From contig CATOIK010000018.1 in the NCBI GenBank assembly GCA_951800645.1, forward strand, positions 1-55,105: a stretch of 55,105 nucleotides of DNA, read 5' to 3'. This document shows, in pieces, positions 28,910 to 36,123 of the stretch (within the stretch, counting starts at the first letter, position 1; each line of letters starts with the position of its first letter). Under the pieces are notes generated by a model, which saw nothing but the letters and a program-made list of their open reading frames with translations, had not been told where the DNA came from and did not search any database. The DNA comes from an uncultured Eubacteriales bacterium. GTDB taxonomy: Bacteria; Bacillota; Clostridia; Lachnospirales; Lachnospiraceae. Position numbers and translations under genes: made by a program.

Positions 28910-28983
28910 TAGCGGAAGGGAGATTTGAACTCTCGACACTACGGGTATGAACCGTATGCTCTAGCCAACTGAGCTATTCCGCC
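28910..28983 (-). tRNA. tRNA-Met (CAT anticodon)
   Basis: 74 nt on the minus strand, starting GGCGGAATAGCTCAG. Anticodon loop TTCATAC, stem TACGG/CCGTA. A closing G-U in the acceptor stem and a lack of the initiator-type unpaired first base indicate an elongator. CCA not encoded. Confidence 0.93.
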
Positions 28984-28998
28984 ATATTTAATTTGGTA

Positions 28999-29071
28999 TG
29001 GGGCCTATAGGGCTCGAACCTATGACCCTCTGCTTGTAAGGCAGATGCTCTCCCAGCTGAGCTAAGACCCC
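28999..29071 (-). tRNA. tRNA-Val (TAC anticodon)
   Basis: 73 nt on the minus strand. Acceptor GGGGTCT/AGGCCCC with one G-U pair, anticodon stem TCTGC/GCAGA with loop CTTACAA, T-loop TTCGAGC. Cotranscribed ahead of tRNA-Met; CCA not encoded. Confidence 0.95.
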
Positions 29072-29115
29072 ATATCTAGCTGCCCCGGCGATTGCTCACT
29101 CAAGACTGCTTACAC

Positions 29116-29144
29116 AGTATAACCGTAATTGTTCTAATTGTCAA
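29116..29144 (-). promoter_or_regulatory. Promoter of the tRNA-Val/tRNA-Met operon
   Basis: Minus-strand TTGACA (29139-29144), 17-bp spacer, TATACT (29116-29121). Confidence 0.88.
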
Positions 29145-29190
29145 CACTTTTTCTACACTTTTTTTATTTTTATTCTGCTGCATCAGTACA

Positions 29191-29318
29191 GGGCGGCGAT
29201 TCTTGTCCGCTTACAGCGGGCAAGAATCATCGAATGGCCATTCGATGGAGAAAGCGGCAGGAACTCAGGCTTATAAGCAAGCTTAACGCCTGATTTCCTG
29301 CCGCTTTCTCCGCCGCCC
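29191..29318. repeat. Four-way-junction repeat element, copy B (best copy)
   Basis: Closing stem GGGCGGCG (29191-29198) with CGCCGCCC (29311-29318). Inside are three hairpins with no unpaired bases between any of the four helices. Hairpin 1 is 29199-29227: 12 bp, one G-U, 5-nt loop. Hairpin 2 is 29228-29247: CATCGAAT/ATTCGATG, 4-nt loop. Hairpin 3 is 29248-29310: 16-bp perfect stem carrying the conserved AAGCAAGCTTAACGCC core. It lies between the tRNA promoter and the glycosyltransferase stop and has no coding potential. Confidence 0.75.
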
Positions 29319-29331
29319 TGGTCTGGTGCGT

Positions 29332-30351
29332 TTAATTAAACCCAAAGAACTTTTGGCTGATTTTGTAGCCGGCTATGGAAATGGTCCGGCCGCTCTTTCC
29401 GGGCAGGTTCATTGTCTGGCCTAAAAAGCCCCAGCGCAGCCGCAGATACAGAGGCAAATCCTGACGGCGCAGCTCCTGCCACAGCTCATACTTCTTCTGC
29501 ATATTCTCTTCTGTTCCGGACTTAATGGCCAGGATAGAGGAAACAGTCATCATAATCTCCAGATAACGCACCATGTAATGGCGCAGCTTGGAACTGGAAA
29601 TTTTTGAATTGTGGTAGCAGTTTAACATCAGCCGGGTTACCCGCAGTTGCTGGTCGATACGGCCAATCATCACCTTCTCATTGACCGACTGATCCTCTCG
29701 CCCGATAAAATACCGATAGAAATTCACATCCAGGTAATAAAAGGTCTTTACATAAGGAAGCGGCTGGAACACGAAAATATTGTCCACATAGAAGGTGTGC
29801 TTCGGCAGCTCCAGGCCGCAGTCCCGCAGCATCTCTGTCCGGTAAATAACCGAGTGCATCAGAATGTACTGGCCCAGCATAAACACTTTGACATCCTTCC
29901 AGGTGGAAAGCTGACGGCGGGGAAGCGCCGTCTTGTACTGCATCACCCGCTTGTGCTTTGCTCCCTGCTTCTCATAGACAAAGTTGGTAATCAGCATATC
30001 CAGCGTCTGCTGCCCCCGGACAAACATACGCAAAGTCTCCAGCACTTCCATGTAGGCTTCCTTGTTTACCCAGTCGTCGCTGTCTACCACCTTAAAATAG
30101 ATGCCGGTGGCAGCCCGAAGGCCGGCGTTTACTGCCTCTCCGTGACCGCCGTTTTCCTGATGGATGGCGCGGCAGATGCCGGGGTAGCGGGCTTCGTATT
30201 CATCGGCAATCTCCGCTGTATTGTCTTTGGTGGAACCATCGTTTACAATCAGAATTTCCACCTCATCTCCGCCAGGCAGCAGAGATTCAATGCAGTTGCG
30301 CATATATGCTGCCGAATTGTAGCAAGGAATGGCTATGGATAGTAATTTCAT
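29332..30351 (-). CDS. Family 2 glycosyltransferase
   Basis: 339 residues, GT-A fold: LLSIAIPCYNSAAYMRNCIES at the start, EILIVNDGSTKDNT (nucleotide binding) and the metal-binding VVDSDDWVNKEAY. No membrane helices. The acceptor is unknown; enzymes of this type often build envelope polysaccharides. The ATG overlaps the CPBP protease stop by four bases (ATGA), so the two are translationally coupled. Confidence 0.9.
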   Translation of the reverse strand: MKLLSIAIPCYNSAAYMRNCIESLLPGGDEVEILIVNDGSTKDNTAEIADEYEARYPGICRAIHQENGGHGEAVNAGLRAATGIYFKVVDSDDWVNKEAYMEVLETLRMFVRGQQTLDMLITNFVYEKQGAKHKRVMQYKTALPRRQLSTWKDVKVFMLGQYILMHSVIYRTEMLRDCGLELPKHTFYVDNIFVFQPLPYVKTFYYLDVNFYRYFIGREDQSVNEKVMIGRIDQQLRVTRLMLNCYHNSKISSSKLRHYMVRYLEIMMTVSSILAIKSGTEENMQKKYELWQELRRQDLPLYLRLRWGFLGQTMNLPGKSGRTISIAGYKISQKFFGFN

Positions 30352-31142
30352 GTCCGTTCAACCTCTCTCGTTTTGTTTGGAAAAGCGTTTTTATTCTCTA
30401 AAATATGTTGAAAGCTCCAGACAAGCAGCAGGCCGCCTGCTGCCGCTGCTGCCAAAATCCAGACCGGCTTCCCCAAAAGCCGGTCCGGCGCCCCCAAAGC
30501 AGTAAGGCACAAAGCCGATACATTTGCCCCGGCGTGAAACAGCCAGGCCGATGTAAGGCTGCAGGTGCGCTCCATCAAAAGCGCCAGCAAAAGCCCGGTC
30601 AGACAGGCGTAGGTCATCTGCAAAAGGGTGGCGTGGGCCAGGCCAAACCAGATGGCGGAAGCCAATGCCGCCGCACGGAAGGAAACTTCCCGGCGCAGCC
30701 GCCAGAATCCCAGCCCCCGAAATACCAGCTCCTCAGCCAAGGGAACTGCCAGTCCGGTACACAGGATCTGAAGCAGCAGAGACGGACTGTCAAGGCCCTG
30801 ATTTGCGGTTCTTACATGGTCTGCATAACCAGGCAAAAACATCATCATATGATTTAGAAGAAGGCAAGAGCCGATTCCTGACAGAAGGGACCAGAATACA
30901 GCCGGATGCACCGTTTCTGCTTCCGTCTCCTGCTTTTGCAGCCCCCGGTAAAACCAGCCCAACAGCAAAGCCGTCCAAACAGCCGCCAGGCCTAAGGACA
31001 ACAGGGCTGTCTCTTTCTGCCCCGCGTCCGGCCAGATTCGGACCAGTATCAGGCGGGACAGCTCTGTGGCCGCTTCATAGAAAAGCACCGGCCAGACCAG
31101 CTGCCACAGCAAGCCCAAAATATGCCTTTCTCGTCCGTTCAT
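30348..31142 (-). CDS. CPBP family intramembrane metalloprotease
   Basis: 264 residues, about eight hydrophobic segments. The CPBP (Abi/CAAX-protease-like) motifs are present: EELVFRGLGFWRLRR (EExxxR), FGLAHATLLQM and WLFHAGANVSAL. The substrate is unknown; family members act on peptides in maturation, immunity or signalling. ATG 31142 follows GAGGAGGAACGGGAC; the longer frame overlaps the upstream gene and is not needed. It follows the GTPase gene by 46 nt and is coupled to the glycosyltransferase. Confidence 0.85.
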   Translation of the reverse strand: MNGRERHILGLLWQLVWPVLFYEAATELSRLILVRIWPDAGQKETALLSLGLAAVWTALLLGWFYRGLQKQETEAETVHPAVFWSLLSGIGSCLLLNHMMMFLPGYADHVRTANQGLDSPSLLLQILCTGLAVPLAEELVFRGLGFWRLRREVSFRAAALASAIWFGLAHATLLQMTYACLTGLLLALLMERTCSLTSAWLFHAGANVSALCLTALGAPDRLLGKPVWILAAAAAGGLLLVWSFQHILENKNAFPNKTREVERT

Positions 31143-31188
31143 GTCCCGTTCCTCCTCTGCTCTGTCCGTTTCGGATGGCCGCAGGCTT

Positions 31189-32139
31189 TTATCCGAACTG
31201 TACCACTTCTTCAATAGGCTCTGCAGGAACCACTTCCTCTGCATAAAGCACCGGGCCTTCTCCGCCGTAGTCCTGCCAGTATTCCAGCTTCACTTCTGCC
31301 CGCACCTTTACCCACTGGCGAGTTTCCAGGTGACGAGCCTCCTTTGCCTTGCAGACATAGCCTAAAAAAGTCATATCGTCTGCACAGCAGGTCATTGCCA
31401 TCCGCCCCGGCACAAAATAGTTTTTCGGGAATTCCGGGGATTTTAACACCATAGCCGTAAACTCCACCGTCTTGCCCACATACCGCTCCGGCTTGTCCAT
31501 GCAGTCGATATACCAGATGCCGTAGGCTTCCGGAGTAATCTTTACCACATCTGCGCTCAAATCGTAGGGCAGATCTTCCTCGGAGATTTCATCAATTTCT
31601 CCGTTTTCGTCCTCAAATACAATCTCACACCTGGTATTCATAGACATCAGCATCCGCTTGTACCGCTCTAAATCCTCGATGCCGTCACACCGGTTGCAGA
31701 TGATCAGCTCAGAGTTTTTCACCATGGCGTTCAGCAGGGATTTCATGTTCTTTACATACAAATCAAAGGTAGACATGTCAATGATCGTGATCTGCTGATA
31801 AATGATCCAGTCTTTTGGAAGACGCAAATCGTCCTGATTCCACATGCCATTCCACTCCATCACCACCCGCTCCGGCTGGTATAAAAGCTCCAGCTCTGTC
31901 AGGCGGTCCGGGGAGATGTCAGCGATACTGTCCACATACACCACAGAGGTGCGGGTGTCCTTTAACAACTGCTCATCGTACTCCGTGTCCCCTTCCTCAC
32001 AGACAATCAACAGCGTCTTGCCTTCTGTCTGGAAGTATTCCTGCTCCATAGTAAAAGACAAAAACTCCGTCTTGCCTGCCTCCAGAAAGCCGTTGATAAG
32101 AAATACCGGCGTAATATCATCGTCAATCATCGGTCCCAT
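31189..32139 (-). CDS. COG0523-like GTPase domain fused to a YcgQ (TIGR03943/DUF1980-like) C-terminal domain
   Basis: 316 residues. The N-terminal half resembles CobW/COG0523 P-loop proteins: Walker A GFLEAGKT (residues 17-24) and a base-recognition motif NRCD (149-152). The metal-binding CxCC of that family is absent; one Cys (47) and acidic residues sit nearby. From about residue 205 it matches what I know of YcgQ-type proteins: KTVEFTAMVLKSPEFP, VPGRMAMTCCADDMTFLGYVC and WVKVRAEV. YcgQ normally pairs with a YcgR-like permease; none is here. A role in metal (probably zinc) handling or delivery is inferred from the adjacent His-rich COG0523 protein. ATG 32139 follows CCGGAGGG. Confidence 0.75.
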   Translation of the reverse strand: MGPMIDDDITPVFLINGFLEAGKTEFLSFTMEQEYFQTEGKTLLIVCEEGDTEYDEQLLKDTRTSVVYVDSIADISPDRLTELELLYQPERVVMEWNGMWNQDDLRLPKDWIIYQQITIIDMSTFDLYVKNMKSLLNAMVKNSELIICNRCDGIEDLERYKRMLMSMNTRCEIVFEDENGEIDEISEEDLPYDLSADVVKITPEAYGIWYIDCMDKPERYVGKTVEFTAMVLKSPEFPKNYFVPGRMAMTCCADDMTFLGYVCKAKEARHLETRQWVKVRAEVKLEYWQDYGGEGPVLYAEEVVPAEPIEEVVQFG

Positions 32140-32162
32140 ATATAATTCCCTCCGGATCAGTT

Positions 32163-32243
32163 GTTACTTTTCAGAGCCAATCTCTAAAATACTGCTCATT
32201 TTACGCCTGTTTTGTAAAATTTTGCCTGGCTCTGAACAGTAAC
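32163..32243. repeat. GTTACTGTTCAGAGCC repeat, copy 1
   Basis: Terminal arms GTTACTTTTCAGAGCC (32163-32178) and GGCTCTGAACAGTAAC (32228-32243) pair with one mismatch; the interior is AT-rich and contains TAAAATTTT. It fills the gap between the two GTPase genes, ending next to the stop of the His-rich protein. Related copies at 45638-45727 and 47367-47412. Confidence 0.7.
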
Positions 32244-32244
32244 A

Positions 32245-33444
32245 CTATTTTCTGCCAAATGCGGTATTTAATACTTCTTCCTTTAGATTTGCGCCGATCA
32301 CGCACACTTTTCCGGTGTAATCCGGGTTTCCGGTGCGGATTTCATACTCCTCCGGAACCAGATCAAAGTAGAGCCACTCGCCTGGGTTCTCACTGGGCAA
32401 CATTCCCTTGGCCCGCAGCACATCGCCGTAAGCGTTTCCGTAAGCCAGCTCCTCCAGGATTTCCTTCAGTTCATCCCTGGAGCAGGGAACGATGGTCTCC
32501 ATGCCCCAACTGCTGAATACCTCATCCGCATGATGATGGTGGTGCTCGTGCCCATGGCAGCCGCAGCCGCATTCTTCGCCATGCTCGTGGTGATGATGCT
32601 CGTGCTCGTGGTCGTGCTCATGCTCATGGCAGCCGCACTCCTCACCGTGCTCGTGGTGATGATGATGCTCGTGAGCGTGGCCGTGCTCATGCTCATGGCA
32701 GCCGCATTCTTCGCCGTGCTCGTGGTGATGATGCTCGTGGCCGTGCTCATGGCAGCCGCACTCCTCGCCGTGCTCGTGATGATGATGCTCATGATGGTGG
32801 TGAGCATGCTCCTCCTTTACCTGCGCCATCAGCTCCTCCATCATGGTGTCCGGCTTCTCAATCAGCTCCAGAAGCTGAGCGCCGGTCAACTGGTCGATGG
32901 GAGTAGTCACAATGGTAGCCTCCGGATTGTGCTGGCGCAGCAGTTCTACATCCAACTGCACCTTGGCAGCATCGGCCACATCAGTACGGCTTAAAACGAT
33001 GGTTCCCGCATTCTCTACCTGATTGTTGAAAAACTCGCCAAAATTTTTCATATACATTTTGCACTTGGCCGCATCGACTACAGTCACAGCGCTGTTTAAC
33101 TTTACATCCAAATCCCTGGCTACATTCCGGACTGCATTCATTACATCAGACAGCTTGCCTACGCCAGACGGCTCAATAATGACCCGCTCCGGACGGTATT
33201 TTGTCAGCACTTCCTCTAAAGACTTGCCAAAATCTCCCACCAGGGAACAGCAGATGCAGCCAGAATTCATCTCCCGGATTTCAATGCCGGAATCCTTTAA
33301 AAATCCGCCGTCGATGCCAATCTCGCCAAACTCATTCTCAATTAAAACCACCTGTTCTCCTGCGATGGCTTCCTGCAGAAGTTTCTTAATAAAAGTAGTT
33401 TTTCCGGCGCCAAGAAAACCGGAAATAATATCAATTTTAGTCAT
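32245..33444 (-). CDS. COG0523 (CobW/ZigA/ZNG1-like) GTPase with a long His/Cys-rich insert
   Basis: 399 residues. Walker A GFLGAGKT (residues 9-16), metal site CICC (63-66), EPSGVG and SRTD (152-155) are intact, marking a G3E-family metallochaperone. Residues 211-306 are almost only His, Glu, Gly and Cys, with four copies of EHGEECGC, in place of the short His loop usual in the family. A C-terminal CobW_C domain follows. It probably binds and delivers zinc under limitation. It lies downstream of a Fur-like gene and its terminator, and upstream of a second GTPase-like gene. Confidence 0.9.
   Translation of the reverse strand: MTKIDIISGFLGAGKTTFIKKLLQEAIAGEQVVLIENEFGEIGIDGGFLKDSGIEIREMNSGCICCSLVGDFGKSLEEVLTKYRPERVIIEPSGVGKLSDVMNAVRNVARDLDVKLNSAVTVVDAAKCKMYMKNFGEFFNNQVENAGTIVLSRTDVADAAKVQLDVELLRQHNPEATIVTTPIDQLTGAQLLELIEKPDTMMEELMAQVKEEHAHHHHEHHHHEHGEECGCHEHGHEHHHHEHGEECGCHEHEHGHAHEHHHHHEHGEECGCHEHEHDHEHEHHHHEHGEECGCGCHGHEHHHHHADEVFSSWGMETIVPCSRDELKEILEELAYGNAYGDVLRAKGMLPSENPGEWLYFDLVPEEYEIRTGNPDYTGKVCVIGANLKEEVLNTAFGRK
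32550..32810. repeat. In-gene tandem repeats coding the His-rich insert
   Basis: Four degenerate units of about 54-69 bp, each carrying a CGCA(T/C)TC(T/C)TC(G/A)CC block (about 32568, 32634, 32702, 32757) and GTGGTGATGATG tracts. All length changes are multiples of three, so the frame is kept. Copy number could vary between strains. Confidence 0.75.
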
Positions 33445-33480
33445 AAAATCTGCCTTCTTTCTTTTTCTCTTACATCTGGC

Positions 33481-33544
33481 GGGAACCCAGATATAAAGAC
33501 CTGATTATAAACAAGCTTAACGCCTGCCTTTCACCGGGTTTCCC
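33481..33544. repeat. Single-hairpin relative of the four-way-junction element (copy D)
   Basis: Outer arms GGGAACCC (33481-33488) and GGGTTTCCC (33536-33544) flank the conserved core ACAAGCTTAACGCC. Hairpins 1 and 2 of the full element are absent. It lies between the Fur-like terminator and the COG0523 start. Confidence 0.5.
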
Positions 33545-33578
33545 CTGCCTTTTCATTACTAATATTACATTTTGTCAC

Positions 33579-33608
33579 AAAAAAGCGGGAATGTCAATAC
33601 ATCCCCGC
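33579..33608 (-). terminator. Terminator of the Fur-like gene
   Basis: GCGGGGATGT/ACATTCCCGC hairpin with a 4-nt loop (33585-33608), followed on the minus strand by six T. The TTGACA inside the hairpin is probably incidental. Confidence 0.85.
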
Positions 33609-33626
33609 CTCTGTAAAAACCCGGCC

Positions 33627-33914
33627 TTAACCGGCAATCTGCCCTTCTATACATCCTTCGCAGTCTACCCGGAAACGGCTCTGCCGGCGAACCAGTCCGG
33701 CATCCTCTAACACCTGCATCATCCGGTAAACCGTAGCCAGTCCGATAGCCGGGTTCCGCTTTACTGCCCGGTAATGAATCTCCTTGCAGCAGCTGCAGTC
33801 GTGCTCCAAAATTACATCCAGCAGCACCTTTCTCTGGCTGGTAATGCGGTAGCCTTTTCTTTTCAGCTCCTCAATCATACATTTTCGTCTATTATCAACG
33901 GTACTATTTTCCAT
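33627..33914 (-). CDS. Short Fur-family regulator without the dimerisation domain
   Basis: 95 residues, about two thirds of a normal Fur/Zur protein. The winged-helix region is complete: KGYRITSQRKVLLDVILEH and the recognition helix IGLATVYRMMQVLEDAGLV. Cysteines occur as DCSCCKEI (39-46) and DCEGC (84-88); the His-rich C-terminal metal/dimer domain is missing. No frameshifted remainder follows, only a terminator, so this seems a natural short form. It has its own promoter with a double palindrome just downstream of the -10, suggesting autoregulation. The adjacent COG0523 gene suggests a zinc role, but the metal is not proved. Confidence 0.82.
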   Translation of the reverse strand: MENSTVDNRRKCMIEELKRKGYRITSQRKVLLDVILEHDCSCCKEIHYRAVKRNPAIGLATVYRMMQVLEDAGLVRRQSRFRVDCEGCIEGQIAG

Positions 33915-33947
33915 AGGATTCCTCCTTTATCAAATCACTTGTCTTAT

Positions 33948-33980
33948 GGTTAGTTATTACTAAGTTAGTTCTCACTAACC
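33948..33980. promoter_or_regulatory. Tandem palindromic operator of the Fur-like gene
   Basis: Two adjacent 14-bp palindromes, TTAGTTATTACTAA (33950-33963) and TTAGTTCTCACTAA (33965-33978), each TTAGT-N4-ACTAA, one base apart. They begin right at the transcription start, so binding would block the promoter. Not found at the znuA promoter. Confidence 0.65.
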
Positions 33981-34009
33981 ATTATAACCAAAAGAAGCCA
34001 GCTTGTCAA
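33981..34009 (-). promoter_or_regulatory. Promoter of the Fur-like gene
   Basis: Minus-strand TTGACA (34004-34009), 17-bp spacer, TATAAT (33981-33986). Confidence 0.9.
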
Positions 34010-34039
34010 CTGGCAACTTTTTCTTATTAACCCAGTCTG

Positions 34040-34693
34040 TCAGGAAAGCTTCTTCAGCAGATGGTCCACATCCGCCTTCTTTCCAATCACCATCAAATGT
34101 TCATCGTCCCGAATCACATAGGCTGCGCCGGGCATCAGCTTGGCCCTGCCGTTTTCCTTGGTGCCCAGAATGCTGATGTGGTACTGATTGCGGATGTCCA
34201 GTTCCCGGATGCTCTTACCCACCCAGGACGGCAGCGGCGGAATCTCATAAATAGAGTATTCCTCTGTCAGCTCCACATAGTCAAACACATGGTTGGCGCT
34301 GTAGCGGACTGCCAGCTTCTCTGCAATATCCCGGTCCGGATAGATAACCTCGTCTGCGCCGTTCCGCAGAAGGAACTTGGCGTGAATGTCACGGTTTGCC
34401 TTGCTGACTACACAGCGGCCCCCCAGCTCCTTTACCAAGCTGGTGATCTCCAGACTGCTCTGGAAATTAGTTCCGATACAGATAAAGCAAATATCAAAGT
34501 TGGCGATACCCAGGCTCTTAAGTACAGCTTCGTTGGTACAGTCTCCAATTTTTGCACTGATCACATAAGGAAGCAGCTCCTCTAAGTTTTCTTCTTTTTC
34601 ATCCACAATCATAACCTGGTTGCCCAAATCTGCCAGATTCCTGCACAGATGCCGGCCAAAACGGCCCATTCCGATGATTAAAATTGACTTCAT
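34040..34693 (-). CDS. ktrA: Potassium channel regulatory subunit (KtrA/TrkA RCK protein)
   Basis: 217 residues. The N-terminal RCK Rossmann domain has SILIIGMGRFGRHL and the acidic ligand VDEKEENLEEL; the C-terminal RCK_C domain begins about residue 135 and is a known c-di-AMP-binding module in Firmicutes. It gates the KtrB subunit encoded just upstream. ATG 34693 follows AAGGAGCAAAAT; an upstream TTG lies before that ribosome site and is not used. Confidence 0.93.
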   Translation of the reverse strand: MKSILIIGMGRFGRHLCRNLADLGNQVMIVDEKEENLEELLPYVISAKIGDCTNEAVLKSLGIANFDICFICIGTNFQSSLEITSLVKELGGRCVVSKANRDIHAKFLLRNGADEVIYPDRDIAEKLAVRYSANHVFDYVELTEEYSIYEIPPLPSWVGKSIRELDIRNQYHISILGTKENGRAKLMPGAAYVIRDDEHLMVIGKKADVDHLLKKLS

Positions 34694-34748
34694 ATTTTGC
34701 TCCTTCAAATACTTATTCTAAACAAACATCCCGCCGTCCCGGATCATT

Positions 34749-36110
34749 TTATCCTATGATAATCCGTTCTTCCGGCTGCCGCACTGCCGCCGCCCGCCGC
34801 CTCTGGGTAAAGGACAGTACAAAAGACAAGCTGCCTACCCGGCCGCAGTACATCAAAAATGCAACCAGCAGACGGGAAATCCAGGTTAAATCTCTGGTAA
34901 TTCCGGTAGTCATGCCTACGGTGCCGATGGCGGAAAAGGTTTCAAATAACACATCCTGCATGGGAATCTGCTGCGCCGCCATAATGTAAAGGGTTACGCC
35001 AAGAGCCAGGGTCAGGTTCATGGAAAAAATGGAGCTGGCACGCTTGATGGCGTCCTCCTCCAGCCGGCGCCCAAAAACATTGACACCGTGGCTCCGGCGG
35101 ATTACAGACCACAGATGGAGATACAGAACAATCATGGTGGTAGTCTTGACGCCGCCGGCCGTAGAGCCAGGGCTTCCGCCGATAAACATAAGGATTACTG
35201 TCAGAAGCTTGCTGGCGTCCGTAAGAGCCGCCGTGTCCGTGGTATTAAAGCCTGCGGTTCTGGCTGTCACAGAACTGAACAGGCTGGTTAAAATCTGACC
35301 GCTTACATCCATCCCCGCCAACAGATTGTTTCGCTCAAATATGCAGAACAGCCAGGCGCTGCCGAACACCAGCACAAAGGTAGTCAGAAGCACAATCTTG
35401 GTGTGCAGCATGTATTTCCGAAAATGGAATCCGTGGCGGCTTACATCGTCCCAAACCAGGAAACCGATACCGCCGATGACAATCAGGGACATGATTACCA
35501 GGTTTACTACCCAGTCGTTATAGTAGTTCACCAGGGAGCTGTACTCTCCCTGATACCCCATCAGGTCAAAGCCTGCGTTGCAGAAGGCGGAAATGGCGTG
35601 GAAAATGCCGTAATAAATGCCCCGGCTCAATCCCAGCTCCGGAATAAACCGAAGGGCCAGAATCAGCGCGCCCATTCCCTCAAACAGCAGGGTTCCAATG
35701 ATAATTTTTTTCGCCAGCCGGACCATACCGCCAATCTCCAGGGTATTGACGCTCTCCTGCATCAGCCCCCGCTGCTTCAGACCGATTTTCCTGCGCAGCA
35801 CCATAGACAAAAATACGCCGATGGTAACAAAGCCCAGGCCGCCAATCTGAATCAGGGTGATGATTACCAACTGGCCAAACAAGGTCCAGTGGGTCCAGGT
35901 ATCGTAAACCACCAGACCGGTTACACAGGAGGCGCTGGTAGCGGTAAACAGACAGTTGATAAACGGAGTTACGGTTCCGTCCCTGCTGGAAATGGGAAGC
36001 ATCAAAAGCAGGCTTCCTATTAAAATAATCCCGATAAAACCATAAGCGATGTACTGGGTCTGGGTAATATGGCTCTGTATCTGAAACAGCTTTTTCCATA
36101 ATTTTTTCAT
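34749..36110 (-). CDS. ktrB: Potassium uptake membrane subunit (KtrB/TrkH family)
   Basis: 453 residues with the four M1-P-M2 repeats; pore-loop glycines are visible in TSASCVTGL, SAFCNAGF, VTARTAGF and AIGTVGMTTG. Together with KtrA it forms a regulated K+ (or Na+-coupled K+) uptake system. ATG 36110 follows GAGGAACAATT and is only 13 nt after the znuB stop, so it appears to be in the zinc operon. No promoter is visible in that gap. Confidence 0.94.
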   Translation of the reverse strand: MKKLWKKLFQIQSHITQTQYIAYGFIGIILIGSLLLMLPISSRDGTVTPFINCLFTATSASCVTGLVVYDTWTHWTLFGQLVIITLIQIGGLGFVTIGVFLSMVLRRKIGLKQRGLMQESVNTLEIGGMVRLAKKIIIGTLLFEGMGALILALRFIPELGLSRGIYYGIFHAISAFCNAGFDLMGYQGEYSSLVNYYNDWVVNLVIMSLIVIGGIGFLVWDDVSRHGFHFRKYMLHTKIVLLTTFVLVFGSAWLFCIFERNNLLAGMDVSGQILTSLFSSVTARTAGFNTTDTAALTDASKLLTVILMFIGGSPGSTAGGVKTTTMIVLYLHLWSVIRRSHGVNVFGRRLEEDAIKRASSIFSMNLTLALGVTLYIMAAQQIPMQDVLFETFSAIGTVGMTTGITRDLTWISRLLVAFLMYCGRVGSLSFVLSFTQRRRAAAVRQPEERIIIG

Positions 36111-36123
36111 AATTGTTCCTCTG

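Noticed and set aside
32530..32994. Long open frame opposite the His-rich COG0523 gene, coding for a Met/Val/Leu-rich protein
   Set aside because: It is the antisense of the His/Glu repeat codons; composition is an artefact of the repeats and there is no ribosome site.
33585..33608. TTGACA as a promoter for the COG0523 gene
   Set aside because: It lies in the loop/stem of the Fur-like terminator and has only a poor -10 (CAAAAT) downstream; the terminator explanation is stronger.
33627..33914. Fur-like gene as a frameshifted pseudogene
   Set aside because: The frame ends cleanly, followed at once by a strong terminator, and no C-terminal Fur sequence is found in other frames downstream.
30348..33914. 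The CPBP protease and GTPases as an anti-phage defence system
   Set aside because: CPBP proteins can be immunity-related, but the neighbours (COG0523, Fur-like, glycosyltransferase) point to metal and envelope functions, and no nuclease, toxin or sensor domain is seen.
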